NCBI RefSeq assembly: GCF_902686445.1
Contig: NC_062217.1
Span: 88,035,758-88,099,757, forward strand
Length of the DNA: 64,000 nucleotides
Origin: Sciurus carolinensis
Taxonomy: Eukaryota; Chordata; Mammalia; Rodentia; Sciuridae
Reading direction: 5' to 3'
Position numbers and translations under genes: made by a program. Position 1 is the stretch's first letter, and each line of letters begins with the position of its first letter. The notes under the pieces are model-generated. The model saw only the letters and a program-made list of their open reading frames with translations. It did no database searches and was not told where the DNA came from. Below are positions 10,870-21,887 of the stretch, one piece after another.

Positions 10870-12590
10870 AGTATTCTTGATAATAGAATCTAGATAATAA
10901 TTGGATGAGATGAAATCTTAGGGTAGTTTGAGTTGCCTTTCTCTTATTACTAAAGATGTTGAACTTTTTTATATATATGTTGATTGCTTTTTGATCCTCT
11001 TCTGTGAAATGTTTGCTCATTTCCTTAGCCCATTTATTGATTGGGTTATTTGTATTCTTGTTGTAAAGTTTTTTGAGTTCATTATAGATTCTGGAGATTA
11101 GTGCTCTATCTGAAGTGTGTGTGGTAAAGATTTCCTCCCATTCTGTAGGCTCTGTTCACATTATTGATTTTTTCCTTTGCCGAGAAAAAAGCTTTTGTTT
11201 GACTGTATCCCAATTATTGATTCCTGCTTTTATTTCTTGTGCTTTGGGAGTAATGTTAAGAAATTTTGGTCCTAAGCTGATATGATGAAGATGTGGACCT
11301 ACATTTTTTCTCTTAGATGCAGGGTCTCTGGTCTAATTTCTAGATCATTGATCCATTTGAGTTGCATTTTGTGCCAGATGAGAGATAGGGGTTTAGTTTC
11401 ATTGTGCTGCATGTGGATTTCCAGTTTTCCCAGCACCATTTTTTGAAGAGGATATCTTTTCTCCATTGTAGCTTTTTAGCACCTTTGTCCAGTATGAGAT
11501 AACTGTTTTCATGTGGATTTGTCTTTGTGTCCTCCATTCTGTACCATTTGTCTACCTGCCTATTTTGATGTCAATACCATGCCGCTTTTGTTACTATTGC
11601 TCTGTAGTATAGTTTAAGCTCTGGTATTGTGATACTACCTGCTTTGCTCTTCCTGCTAAGGATTGCTTTAGCTATTCTGGGTCTCTTATTCTTCAAATGA
11701 GTTTCATGATTGCTTTCTCTATTTCTATAAGGAATATCTTTGGGATTTTAATTGGAATTGCATTGAATTTGTATAGTGCTTTTGATAGTATGGCCATTTT
11801 GACTATATTAATTCTGTCTATTCAAGAATATGGGAGATCTTTCTATTTCCTAAGGTTTTCTTTAATTTCTTTCTTTAGTGTTCTGTAGTTCTCATTATAC
11901 AGGTCTTTCACCTCTTGTTGACCAGGATGTGGGGAAAAAAGATACACTCATACATTGCTTGTGGGGTTGCTGGTCAGGTTGCAAATTGGTGCAGTAACTC
12001 TGAAAATCAGTGTGGAGATTCTTTAGAAAACTCAGAATGGAACCACCATTTAACCCAGATATCCCATTACTGGCCTATACCCAAAGGACTTAAATCAGCA
12101 TACTGCAGTGACACAATCACATCAATGTTTACAGCACCTCAATTCACAATAGCTAGAATGTGGAACCAATGTAGATGCCCTTCAATAGATTAATGGATAA
12201 AGAAACTGTAGTACATATACACAATTGAATATTATTCAGCCATAAAGTAGAATAAAATTATGACATTTGCTTGTAAAGGGATGGAGTTGGAGAATATCAT
12301 GTTAAGCGAAATAAGCCAAAAACCCAAGGTCAAATTATTTCTCTGATAATTGATTGATGATACATTATGGGAGTAGGGGGAGGTAAGGAAAGAATGGAAG
12401 AAAGATGGATTGTGTAGACAGAAATGAGGGATGGAGAGGGGGTGGAGGAAGTAAAGATAATCGAATGAGACAAACATCATTACCCTATGTACATGTATGA
12501 ATATGCAAATGATATGACTCTACTTTATGTACAACCAGAGAAATGATAGTTGTACTCCATTTGTGTACAATGAATCAAAATTTTGAAAAC
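10870..12590 (+). mobile_element. Older L1 with inverted 5' segment
   Basis: 10,870-11,914 is L1 ORF2 in minus orientation; 11,914-12,590 is the ORF2 end plus 3' UTR in plus orientation. Aligned to the L1 at 40.7-46.7 kb, the inverted part spans about 45,035-46,060 and the direct part starts near 46,073, so the two parts are almost contiguous in element coordinates. That is the expected structure of a twin-primed insertion. The 3' UTR ends in 'tgtacaatgaatcaaaat', an older L1 subfamily type. All frames are broken. Confidence 0.72.
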
Positions 12591-12594
12591 CTAA

Positions 12595-12660
12595 TATATT
12601 TATATATACACATGTATATATGTATATATGTGTGTGTGTGTGTATATATATATATAGTTT
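12595..12660. repeat. TA/TG microsatellite
   Basis: Alternating purine-pyrimidine tract of mixed (TA)n and (TG)n directly after the L1 3' end; probably grew from the L1 tail. Confidence 0.85.
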
Positions 12661-12834
12661 GGACTCAACTTAAAAAATTACTATTTAGAATTATTGTAGT
12701 CAACTCAATGGAAAAGATAAAGGTCTTAGATTTTGTTAAATTTGAAAAAAAATAATATCTACCTGTCCCTGTCCTCAGCACTGTAAGGGTGGAGGCTACT
12801 TACCTTCACCTGTCAGACCTCATTCTCCTTTAGA

Positions 12835-13000
12835 TTGCTTCATCTGTGGAAGTTTTATTCTACTCATCTGTAAAATGGAGATAATGATGTTATCATCATA
12901 GAGTGTTGGAAGAATAAAATACGGTTTTGCATGTGAAACATTTAACACCATATCTAGCATACATTAAATTGCTGTGTAATTGTTAGCTGTTGTTAGGTAT
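12835..13000 (+). repeat. MIR SINE relic
   Basis: 'attctactcatctgtaaaatggagataatgatgttatcatcatagagtgttggaagaataaaata' matches the sense MIR 3' half. Confidence 0.7.
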
Positions 13001-13399
13001 TATGATTTGAAAATCAAAGAGTTTGATGAAAGTAAAATAACTCTTTGTAAAGTTGTCAGTGGACATCGAAATCCATATCCATTTATCTTTTGAGTTCAGT
13101 TTATCTTTTGGCTGAAGTAAAACTGGCAAGTAATTTTGGAGACATGTTTCAGTTCTTAAAATTTTCAACTTTTCCAAGTGAAAAATTGTTTGTGTTCCAC
13201 AGAGCACCTAAAATACTCAGGAAACTTCCTTAAATTGAATGCAAGAATATGAAATGTAAGTAAGTGCTGCCCTTTGGTTCTCCCTGCCTCTTTTGCTTGT
13301 ATCTCTATATACCCTGCATTCTTTTAAAAATTAAATTGGCTTCTTGAATATGCTCAACAACTAAAACAAGATAATCCTCATCAAGTCAAATATCATCCT

Positions 13400-13610
13400 G
13401 CAACAGGTTTTTTCACCCTCATTTGCAAGGTCACCAGGAGTGATCCCAGGAATGTAAATCTCTTGTCTCTGTGGTCTGTGTCAGATGTGAGCTGATGAGA
13501 GCAGAGTTATCTTCCACCTCTCTCACTGTTCCATCCTCAGAACTTAGTGCTGTGCTTAGTACATTGTAAGTGCTCATTAAATGTTTGTGAAGTGATAGAT
13601 GAATGACCAA
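13400..13610 (+). repeat. L2 3'-end relic
   Basis: 'cctcagaacttagtgctgtgcttagtacattgtaagtgctcattaaatgtttgtgaa' is the typical L2 3' terminus. Confidence 0.6.
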
Positions 13611-13644
13611 TCTCACAGGAGATTTTCTTGAGATTTTATAAAAA

Positions 13645-13710
13645 TAACAACTTTTTATATACTTAAATATATATTTAAGTATTAAGTATTTTTATATACT
13701 TAAATAACAA
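13645..13710. repeat. 24-bp perfect palindrome inside a direct repeat
   Basis: 13,659-13,682 is a perfect A+T-only-arm palindrome (half-site ATACTTAAATAT followed by its reverse complement). An 18-bp unit (TTTTTATATACTTAAATA) occurs at 13,652-13,669 and again at 13,689-13,706. Confidence 0.85.
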
Positions 13711-13794
13711 CTTAGCCTTATATATTTAAAAACAGTATTTTGCTTGAATAAAATCAAACCTTGAGAAAAATGGAGCTAATCATGAATATAAAAC

Positions 13795-14250
13795 ATGAAT
13801 GGTGGCCTTTCTGCACAGAACCAGCTCCTAGTCCCAGAGCTAGCAGCGAGCTATGGCCCACAAGCAACTTCAGGGACCAGGACAGGGCAGCCAGGGACTC
13901 CCCCAAGCAGCCCTGCTCCCTCCGACAGCAGGCGCCTTTCAAGAATAGCTTCTTGGAGCAGACCGCCCAGTGAGAGCCTTTCTACACAGAGCCAGCCACA
14001 AGTCCTGGAGCCAGCAGAGAGCTCCAGTCCACAGGCAGCCTCTGGGACCAGGGCAGGGCAGCCAGAGACTTCTCCAGGCAGCCCTGCTCCCTTCGGCCGC
14101 AGGCTCTTTCCATGGGGTGATCCAAGATGGTGGACTAGAGACCGCCAGTGAGAACCTTTCTGTACAGAGCCAGCTCCAAGCCCTGGAACCACTAGCGGGC
14201 TAGGGGCAGCTTTCTTCAGAAGCACTGCACTATCAAGTTCCTCCAAGACT
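13795..14250 (+). promoter_or_regulatory. L1 5' UTR with repeated units and degenerate YY1 motif
   Basis: Three successive diverged units of about 170-180 bp begin near 13,800, 13,968 and 14,145, each with 'gccttt/acctttctg.acagagccag' and a closing 'agggcaggcagcc' type block. CAAGATGG at 14,123-14,130 is the counterpart of the YY1-like site in the 40.7-kb L1 but continues TGGAC instead of CGGCC. Confidence 0.65.
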
Positions 14251-14356
14251 TCAGGCTACTGAAGGCTGGGAGGTGATATACTGGAAATCTACAGGGACAC
14301 TATAAGCCAAACAGGAAATCTGCAATATCTCAGAGTCCCACTGACATCTGACCAAT

Positions 14357-15405
14357 ATGAGAAAAGAAGGGAAGAAATTGTCCCATATAAACCTAGGTAC
14401 TATATCAGTAAAACCCAGTGACAGCACAGCAGAAGAAATGTCAGAAAGGGAGTTAAGAATTTACATAATTAAAACAATCAGGGAAGCAAATGAGGAGATG
14501 AAAGAGCAAATGCAGTCATTGAAGGAGGAGATGAAAGAGCAAATGCAGGCATTAAATGATTGCACCAATCAACAGTTAAAAGAGCAAATATGGGAAGCAA
14601 GAGATCATTTCAATAAAGAGTTAGAGATACTGAAAAAAACAAACAAACAGAAATCCTTGAAATGAAGGAATCAATAAACCAAGTTAAAAACTCCATTGAA
14701 AGCATAACCAATAGGATAGAACACCTGGAAGACAGAACCTCAGACATTGAAAACAAAATATTTAATCTTGAAAACAAAGTTGACCAAACAGAGAAGATGG
14801 TAAGAAATCATGAACAGAATCTACAAGAATTATGGGATATCATGAAAAGGCCAAATTTAAGAATTATTGGGATTGAGGAAGGCTTAGAGAAGCAAACCAA
14901 AGGAATGAACAATCTATTCAATGAAATAATATCAGAAAATTTCCCAAATCTGAAGAACGAAATGGAAAATCAAGTACAAGAGGCTTATAAGACTCCAAAA
15001 ATACAAAATTACAACAGACCCACACCAAGGCACATTATTATGAAAATACCTAACATACAAAATAAAGACAGAATTTTAAAGGCCGCGAGAGAAAAGAATC
15101 AAATTGCATTCAGGGGGAAACCAATAAGAATATCAGCAGATTTTTCAATCCAGACCCTAAAAGCTAGAAGGGCCTGGAACAACATTTACCAAGGCCTGGA
15201 AGAAAAAGGATGCCAACCAAGAATCTTATACCCAGCAAAATTTACTTTGAGATTTGAGGATGAAATAAGATCCTTCCATGATAAACAAAAGCTAAAGGAA
15301 TTTACAAAAACAAAGCCAGCATTACAGAACTTTCTCAGCAAAATATTCCATGAGGAAGAGATGAAAAACAATGATGCAAATCAGCAATGGGAGGAACTAG
15401 CCTAA
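14357..15405 (+). pseudogene. L1 ORF1 (RNA-binding protein), one frameshift
   Basis: The first part (14,357-14,665) starts MRKEGKK and holds the N-terminus and coiled coil; the second (14,662-15,405) holds the RRM and C-terminal domains, ending DANQQWEELA. The break lies in the A-rich run at about 14,638-14,660, where the sequence differs by length from the intact frame in the other copy. Functional L1 ORF1p is a trimeric single-strand nucleic-acid chaperone of the L1 ribonucleoprotein. An in-frame 33-bp tandem repeat (14,492-14,557) extends the coiled coil by 11 residues. It keeps the 27 N-terminal residues that the 40.7-kb copy has lost. Confidence 0.9.
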
Positions 15406-15452
15406 AGGAATAGCCAAATGAAGGAGAAACCAAATCATGTCAAAAAACAAAA

Positions 15453-16104
15453 ATGAGTCAAATGACTGGGAATACAAATCATATCACAATAACCCTGAAT
15501 GTTAATGGCCTGAACTCATCAATCAAAAGACATAGAGTGACAGATTGGATTAAAAAGAAAAATCCAACAATATGCTGCCTGCAAGAGACTCATCATAGAA
15601 AGAGATACCCAGAGACTAAAGGTGAAAGGATGGGAAAAAACATACCATTCACATGGACACAGCATAAAAGCTGTAGTATCCATCCTCATTTCAGATAATG
15701 TGGACTTCAAGCCAAAACTAGTCAGAAGGGATAAAGAAGGACATTACATACTGTTTAAGGGAAGCATAAATCAGCAAGACATAACAATCATAAATATCTA
15801 TGCCCCGAACATTGGCTCATCCATGTATGTCAAACAAATCCTTCTTAATTCCAGAAATCAAATAGACCACAACACAATACTAGGCTATTTTAACACACCT
15901 CTCTCACCACTGCATAGATCGTCCAAACAAAAATTGAATAAAGAAACCATAGATCTCAATAACACAATCAACAATTTAGACTTAACGGACATATATAGAA
16001 TATACCATCCAACAAACAACGAATATACTTTCTTCTCAGCAGCACATGGATCCTTCTCTAAAATAGACCATATTTTATGCCACAAAGCTACTGAACTCAC
16101 CTAA
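15453..16104 (+). pseudogene. L1 ORF2 endonuclease fragment
   Basis: The start (MSQMTGNTNHITITLNVNGL) and the endonuclease core (LQETH; NIYAPNIGSS; HGSFSKIDHILCHKAT) are visible but lie in two frames (15,453-15,698 and 15,622-16,104). This is an APE-type endonuclease domain that nicks target DNA; here it is cut off before the catalytic SDH segment and has no reverse transcriptase. Confidence 0.88.
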
Positions 16105-16179
16105 TAAAACTGAAGAATGTGTGACATGGCTTGTGCTAAATCACCTTCTGTGAGGCGGTAAGCAGAATTATCCTAGATG

Positions 16180-16500
16180 GCAATCTGACCTGTTCTGACA
16201 AAGTGCCACCTGCCTGGTGCCTTATTGTCCTGGAGGCTGGACAGTTCAAAATCAAACTGCCAGAATGCGAGGTGTCTGCTGAGGGCCTGCTGTATGGTTC
16301 CCCAGACGTTGTCTTCCCACCTTTCTTCACATAAGTGCATTTGCTCTCTGGGAACTCTTTACCAGGTGTGCAGATCCAGCTCACGAGGACTCTGCCTCCC
16401 AAATCACCTCCCAAATTCTCCATCTCCTGACACCTGTACCTGGGAGGTTAGGATTTCTACATGTGAATTGGGGAGATTACAGATATCACACCAGAGCACC
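16180..16500 (-). mobile_element. MaLR-type LTR relic
   Basis: 'tccccagacgttgtcttcccacctttcttcacataag', 'aaatcacctcccaaattctcc' and 'acctgggaggttaggatttctacatgtgaattgggg' follow the antisense MLT1/MST LTR order. It directly follows the cut-off L1, so the L1 loss breakpoint may lie at its edge. Confidence 0.5.
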
Positions 16501-16504
16501 CTAC

Positions 16505-17205
16505 AACTCTCAAAATGCTCCAGTTCCTTCTCTGTTTCTGCCTTCTTGTTACACCTTGGAAGCATATGGACAGGTCACATATTCTTGGTCACAGAGGCCA
16601 TGAAATTAAGTAATTTCACAAGCTCTCTGCCCTTAAAGCCTGCCAGATCTGCTCTGAACAGATAGTTCTCTGTGTATTCCTATGAATGTTACCAATACTT
16701 AATTAACATACCTGAGAAAGCAAGACATTTCTGCTCAATGCAAAAATTATGACTTGGAACTGGAAATTAAACAACTTGTTGAAAAATTAAATTATCTAAG
16801 ACTGTACCAACCTCAGAAAAATTTACAAATGTCTTTATCACTGGCAAAGCTAGTTTAATATGTTGTTCTGATTATTTATCATCATCTCTGTAAATACCAG
16901 AATGATTCAGGAGTTATTAATAGTCCCACAATGCTACACAAGTCTCTAAAGAATATCAGGTCACAGTAGTGAAAAAAGAGACATTGTTGGTATTTTCCTT
17001 CCCCAATCTTAGCCCCAGAACAATGACTTCCAATCTTTTTAGAGATACAAAACTCCTTAAAATATTAATTGATCTTGGATCTTTATTTCTATGTCCTACA
17101 CGGACTGTTTGACATTCTTTCTTTAACACTGAATGTATTTGGGCACTTCTACAATCCTGTGAGGTAAACAATATTCTAATTATATTTCCAACCCATAATT
17201 GGGGG
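16505..17205. other. Anonymous sequence
   Basis: I see no gene or assignable repeat. An 88-codon minus frame at 16,956-17,222 lacks any domain and I judge it chance. Confidence 0.5.
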
Positions 17206-17209
17206 ACAA

Positions 17210-17440
17210 AGGGAAATAACATTTATTAAGGCTAACCAAGTACCAGGCACTTCCTTAAAAGCTTTTCATGTATTAACTAATTTAATCCTGACCACAACCC
17301 TTTGAGAAAAGTATACTTATTTATTTATTTGCTTAGAATGGAAACAGGTATCATGGCCCTAAGTTAACTGCAGAGCTGTACACTTACTTGGGAATGTCCA
17401 GGTTATCTGATTGTCCCCTAGGCACTTAACCACTAACCTC
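17210..17440 (-). repeat. MIR SINE relic
   Basis: 'aacatttattaaggctaaccaagtaccaggcacttcc...catgtattaactaatttaatcctgaccacaaccctttgag' is the antisense MIR 3' end, and 'gcacttaaccactaacct' matches its tRNA-like start. Confidence 0.8.
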
Positions 17441-17794
17441 CTTCCTCCTATAATATATGGCTAGCCAGTCAAGATTCAGAAATGTAATAATCATGCACAG
17501 AAGGTGAGTGCCAATCGACATGACTGTTTATCAAGGACTTTTTTCTTTATAACTTTTCAACCACACAGCCCCTGCAGGGGAAGCCTCTTGTCACCTCCCT
17601 CGGCATGCCAACCTTTGGTTTCTGTATTACTTAGGTTATCACAATATGATACACGTTTACTGACTCAGATTTGAAATTCTAAAGATCAGGGACAGTGTCC
17701 TTTACTAGTCTATTTTCCATAAAATGACATGGAAAACAGCTATAAAGTGAGTAAATATGAGTATTCAATGATGTATACCTTATGTTTAATTTCT

Positions 17795-17925
17795 TTTACT
17801 TTAGTTGTAGATGGACACAATACATTTATTTTATTTATTTATTTCCAAATGGTGCTGAGGATCAAACCCTGTGCCTCACATGTGCTAGGCAAATGCTTCC
17901 CCACTGAGCTACAATCCCAGCCCTC
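17795..17925 (-). mobile_element. ID-family SINE
   Basis: The minus strand reads 'gggctgggattgtagctcagtgggg...' with a tRNA-like A box and 'ttgatcctcagcacc' B-box/terminal region, then an A/T-rich tail with 'tgtccatctacaactaaag'. This tail wording is common to sciurid ID elements. Confidence 0.85.
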
Positions 17926-18069
17926 AATGACATAGACATTAAAATGTTAAATAAATTTTAATTATGAGTTATTCCTCACATTTGCTAGAATGTAATCTCT
18001 GGATATTTTGGTGGTGTTGGCCTACAGTCATATATTAATACCCAAGTGCATTTGGTCAATTACATTCTC

Positions 18070-18471
18070 TTCTTTTTTTTATTAATTGTTTTCATCTTTA
18101 CAGACTGCATTTTGATTCATTGTATACAAATGGGGTACAAGTTTTCATTTCTGTGGTTGTACACAATATAGATTCACACCATTCATTTAATCATTCATAT
18201 ACATAGGGTAATACTGTCTGTTTCATTCTACTATACTTCTGTCTTCCACTCACTTCCACCCCATTTTCCTCTACACATTGCAAAGTTCCTTCAATCTTCT
18301 CTTCCCCCTGCCACCGACCATCATTATACATCATCATGCACTTATCAGAGAAAATATTCGGTCTTTGGTTTTTGGAACTTAGGCCTATTTCGCTTAGCAT
18401 ATTTTCAAACTTCATCCATTTACCAGAAAATGCCATAATTTTATTCTTCTTTATGTCTGAGTAATATTCCA

Positions 18472-18518
<47 letters not shown>

Positions 18519-19497
18519 TACTGTATATTTTCTTTATCCATTTGTCTACTGAAGGTCATCTAGGTTGGTTCTACAATCTAGCTATTGTGAATTGAGCGTC
18601 TATGAACATTGATGTGGCAGCATCACTGTAGTATGCTGATTTTAAGTTCTTTGGGTATAAACCGAGGAGTGAAATAGCTGGGTCAAATGGTGGATCCATT
18701 TTAAGTTTTCTGAGGAATCTCCATACTTCTTTCCAGAGTGACTGCACCAATTTGCAACTCCACCAGCAATATATGAGTATACATTTTTCCCCACTCCATG
18801 CCAACAATTATTATTGCTTGTGTTCCTGATAATAGCCATTCTAATTAGAGTTGGATGAAATCTTAGGGTGGTTTTAATTTCCATTTCCCTAATTACTAGG
18901 AATGATGAGCACTTTTTCATATATTTGTTGATCACCTGTATATCTTCTTCTGTGAAGTGTCTGCTTATTTCCTTAGCCTGTTTATTGATTGGGTTCTTTG
19001 CATTTTGAGTGTAAAGTTTTTTAAGTTCTTTATCAACTTTGGAGATGAGTGCTCTGTCTAAAGTGTGTGTGGAAAGGATTTTTCTCCCACTCTGTAGGCT
19101 CTGTTTTCACATTATTGATTATTTCCTGTGCTGAGAAAAAACTTTTTAGTTGGAATCTATCCCATTTATTGATTTTTGCTTTTATTTCTTGCCCTATGGG
19201 TGTCTTGTTAAGGAAGTCTGGTCCTAAGCCAACATGATGGAGATTTGGGCCTACTTTTTCTTCTATTTGGTGAAGGGTCTCAGGTCTAATCCCTAGATCC
19301 TTGATCCATTTTGAGTTGAATTTTGTACAAGGTGAGAGATAGGGGTTTAATTTCATTTTACTGCATGTGGATTTCCAGTTTTTCCAGCACCATTTTTTGA
19401 AGAAGCTATCTTTTCTCCATTGTAAATTTTTGGCACCTTTGTCTACTATGAGATAACTATACTTATGTGGGTATGTATCCATGTCTTCTATCCTGTC
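18070..19497 (-). mobile_element. 5'-truncated older L1
   Basis: The 3' UTR of the older type ('tacagactgcattttgattcattgtatacaaatgggg') precedes the minus-strand ORF2 C-terminal region. ORF2 peptides appear in pieces at 18,191-18,559, 18,571-18,807 and 19,033-19,482 (e.g. KNLQWRKDSFFKKWCWKNWK). Frames are separated by indels, and a (TA)n microsatellite of about 38 bp at 18,474-18,511 has expanded within it. The 5' truncation is near 19,497. Confidence 0.9.
18474..18511. repeat. (TA)n microsatellite inside L1
   Basis: Pure TA dinucleotide run grown from the short 'tatatatata' that all L1 copies here carry next to 'ccattgtat'. Confidence 0.9.
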
Positions 19498-20021
19498 TTA
19501 AAGGTGCTGACAGAATTCTTTCTAATGATGTTTGATTAATTTTCACTAATAGTGTATTTAATCTGTAATTGTCTTGCTGTAAAAAAATAGTGTTTAGATA
19601 AAGCTAAATGAGAGTTTCAATGTTTACACATATTATATTCATAATATTAGAAAAAAGTTAAAGCCTTGCTATTCTACATTAAAGTGTATTTTAGTTGCCT
19701 AGTAGACACAGAAATTTAAAATGGAAATTAGTATGAACTTTGGGTCTGATTCATAGTATTTTATAACTCATCCCTAATTATTTTTTGTTGGTGCAAAACA
19801 ATTTTGTATAATAGAATCATTGGGTTTGAAAAGGCAGGTGAGATTGTTTAGCTCCATCCTCTTGTTTATAGATGAAGAAATCAGAATCCTGGGATGCTAA
19901 ATTGCTGGTAACACTTTTCCACTGTTGACACTCATTTGGACCCTTGAATGTTTTAAAAGACAATGAAGTGGCAAGTGAAATAAATTTGAACAAAAAATAA
20001 ATATTATAATTCTGAATGAAA
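19498..20021. other. Mostly anonymous; possible MIR trace
   Basis: I see no gene. 'ctcttgtttatagatgaagaaatcagaatcctggga' (19,858-19,895) may be an antisense MIR trace. Confidence 0.4.
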
Positions 20022-20031
20022 TTGTTTTCAG

Positions 20032-20449
20032 GTTCCCCCTGCACCCCTCCCACCCCTCTTATCCCTCAATAGAGTACCTCCTTCCACCATTCTTGCCCCC
20101 TTCCCACCCCCTATATGTGTCATCTTCTGCTTATCAGTGAGATCATTTGCCCTTTGGTTTTTTGAGATTGGTTTATCTCACTTAGCATGATATTCTCCAA
20201 TTTCATCCATCTGCCTGCAAATGCCATAATTTTTTTTATTCTTTATGGCTGAGTAATATTCCATGGTATATATATATACCACAGTTTCTTTATCCATTCA
20301 TCAATTGAGGGGCATCAAGGTTGGTTCCACAATCCGGCTATTGTGAATTGAGCAGCTATGAACATTGTTGTGGCTGTATCTCTGTAGTATGCTGGTTTTA
20401 AGTCCTTTGGGTATAGGCCGAGGAGTGGGATAGCTGGGTCATATGGCAG
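20032..20449 (-). mobile_element. Short L1 fragment lacking a poly(A) tail
   Basis: The 418-bp segment is L1 ORF2 end plus part of the 3' UTR on the minus strand. It starts inside the G-rich part of the 3' UTR, without the final 3' UTR or A tail. The 10-bp sequence TTGTTTTCAG flanks it at 20,022-20,031 and 20,450-20,459. It is truncated at both ends. Confidence 0.82.
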
Positions 20450-20804
20450 TTGTTTTCAGTTTTTTATTCAGAGAAAGTTGATAGTTGCAACTAAAGAAAG
20501 GGCAGGATATAAAATAAATAGTACTCCCTACATTGCCCTTAATACATTTAATCCATCAAGCTCCTTGTGACTTGTTAGGTTTATGAACACATGACTTTTT
20601 GAAATGGCCCACAGGTTGCCCTCAGTAGTCTAGAGAGAGGACAGATAACAAAATCCTTTGTATTGACTGAAAAATAGAAAACAAGATTTCAGAAATATAC
20701 TGGCACATGTTTTGTTTTTTAATTAGAGCATCAGTGGTTTTTTGTTATTATTGTTGTTTTCTGGTTTGTTTTGTTGTTTGGTCTTTTGGGGTTTTTTGTT
20801 GTTG

Positions 20805-21022
20805 TTGTTTTTGGTACTAAAGATTAAACCCAGGGGCAGGCATGAATCCACTGAGCCATATCCTCAGCTCTTCTCTCTCTCTCTCTCTTTTCTTTGTTTT
20901 TTGTAAATTTTTAAATTTTGAGACAGGATCTCTAAGTTGTTTAGGGCCTCACTAAGTTGTTGAGACTGGCTTTGACCTTGTGTTCCTCCTTCCCTAGCTT
21001 CCCCAGCTGCTGAGATTAGAGA
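20805..21022 (-). mobile_element. B1/ID compound SINE with internal CT expansion
   Basis: ID half ('ggtactaaagattaaacccaggggcaggcatgaatccactgagccatatcctc'), a CT microsatellite at 20,870-20,889, then the B1 half ('gagacaggatctctaagttgtttagggcctcac...gctgctgagattaga'). A G/T-rich low-complexity stretch precedes it. Confidence 0.82.
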
Positions 21023-21871
21023 AGAACAAGTGTTTCATTTATGACTCTCAAATAAAAAATTTAAAAAATTGAAAGTTAGAAACTATGATATATATTGAAG
21101 GACATAAGCTTGTGATTTTTCACTAGGAAATCCTTTAGTATTGGTCACTGTCTTTCATAATAAGCATCAATACTTAAGTTTTCTGCCTTCCCTGCTCTTT
21201 GAATGATCCTGAATGTACACTAATGATGTTAAATGAGTCTGAACACTTCACCAAGACATACCCCATTCATCCTTCCTGTGACAACCAATCTGACAACAGA
21301 TGTCTGTGTTATTGTTTGGGAGCCATAATATACATTTTGGGAAGCTTTTCACATTTACTTCTTACATAAGCACAGTAAATGCTTTGTAATATATAAAATT
21401 TCTCCTTGACAATAAGATCTTTAACACATAGACCATTTTATCACCTGATACTGTGTAAATTTTTGGAATTTATGAAAAATGATCAGGGGAATTATAAAAT
21501 GGTGAATTTCTTAGGGTATGAATCATTTAACTGACTCTTGGAATCTGACAATCTTAAAGTGTTATAGTTTATAGCTGGAAGAATCAAATATTTATTGTAT
21601 TGATAATTAGCTCTCTGAGTTGGGAGAAATAGACTGTAATTTATAGAAACTTCAGAATTTCTGAAGATAATATCCTTAATTAATGTCACTAGTCTATGAA
21701 GAAATGCTCAAACTCCACATCCATTTTCCCTATAAATGAGTTACACTATGTGAGGTTTGATGGCTGAAAGATAGGTCCTTGGATGGAGGAGTAATGAGGT
21801 ATGCTATAGGCAACTAAAGAATTTTAGTCAGTAGGGCTTATGGGTGGCAATCCATAAGTGCCTAGTAGGCT
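21023..21871. other. Anonymous A+T-rich sequence
   Basis: I see no gene or assignable repeat; this is the target region of the L1 insertion that follows. Confidence 0.5.
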
Positions 21872-21887
21872 CATCTGTAGTATTTCT

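Larger units (their letters stand above)
13795..16095 (+). mobile_element. L1 with 5' end but no 3' end
   Basis: Repeated promoter-type units (13,795-14,250), ORF1 (14,357-15,405) and the first third of ORF2 (15,453-16,095) are collinear with the near-complete L1 at 40.7 kb. Similarity stops abruptly after 'gccacaaagctactg' at about 16,094; no later ORF2 or 3' UTR follows. L1 insertions are normally truncated at the 5' end, so loss of the 3' end points to a later deletion or rearrangement. Confidence 0.9.

Noticed and set aside
10690..11062. Local tandem duplication inside one L1
   Set aside because: The flanking repeat at 9996 and 10,866 and the inverted part that follows are better explained by two separate insertions.
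13851..14246. 131-codon antisense frame in the 13.8-kb L1 5' UTR as a conserved gene
   Set aside because: It has no ATG at its 5' end (TTG) and aligns with two different frames of the 40.7-kb copy, so it is not one conserved frame; kept only as context for the antisense finding.
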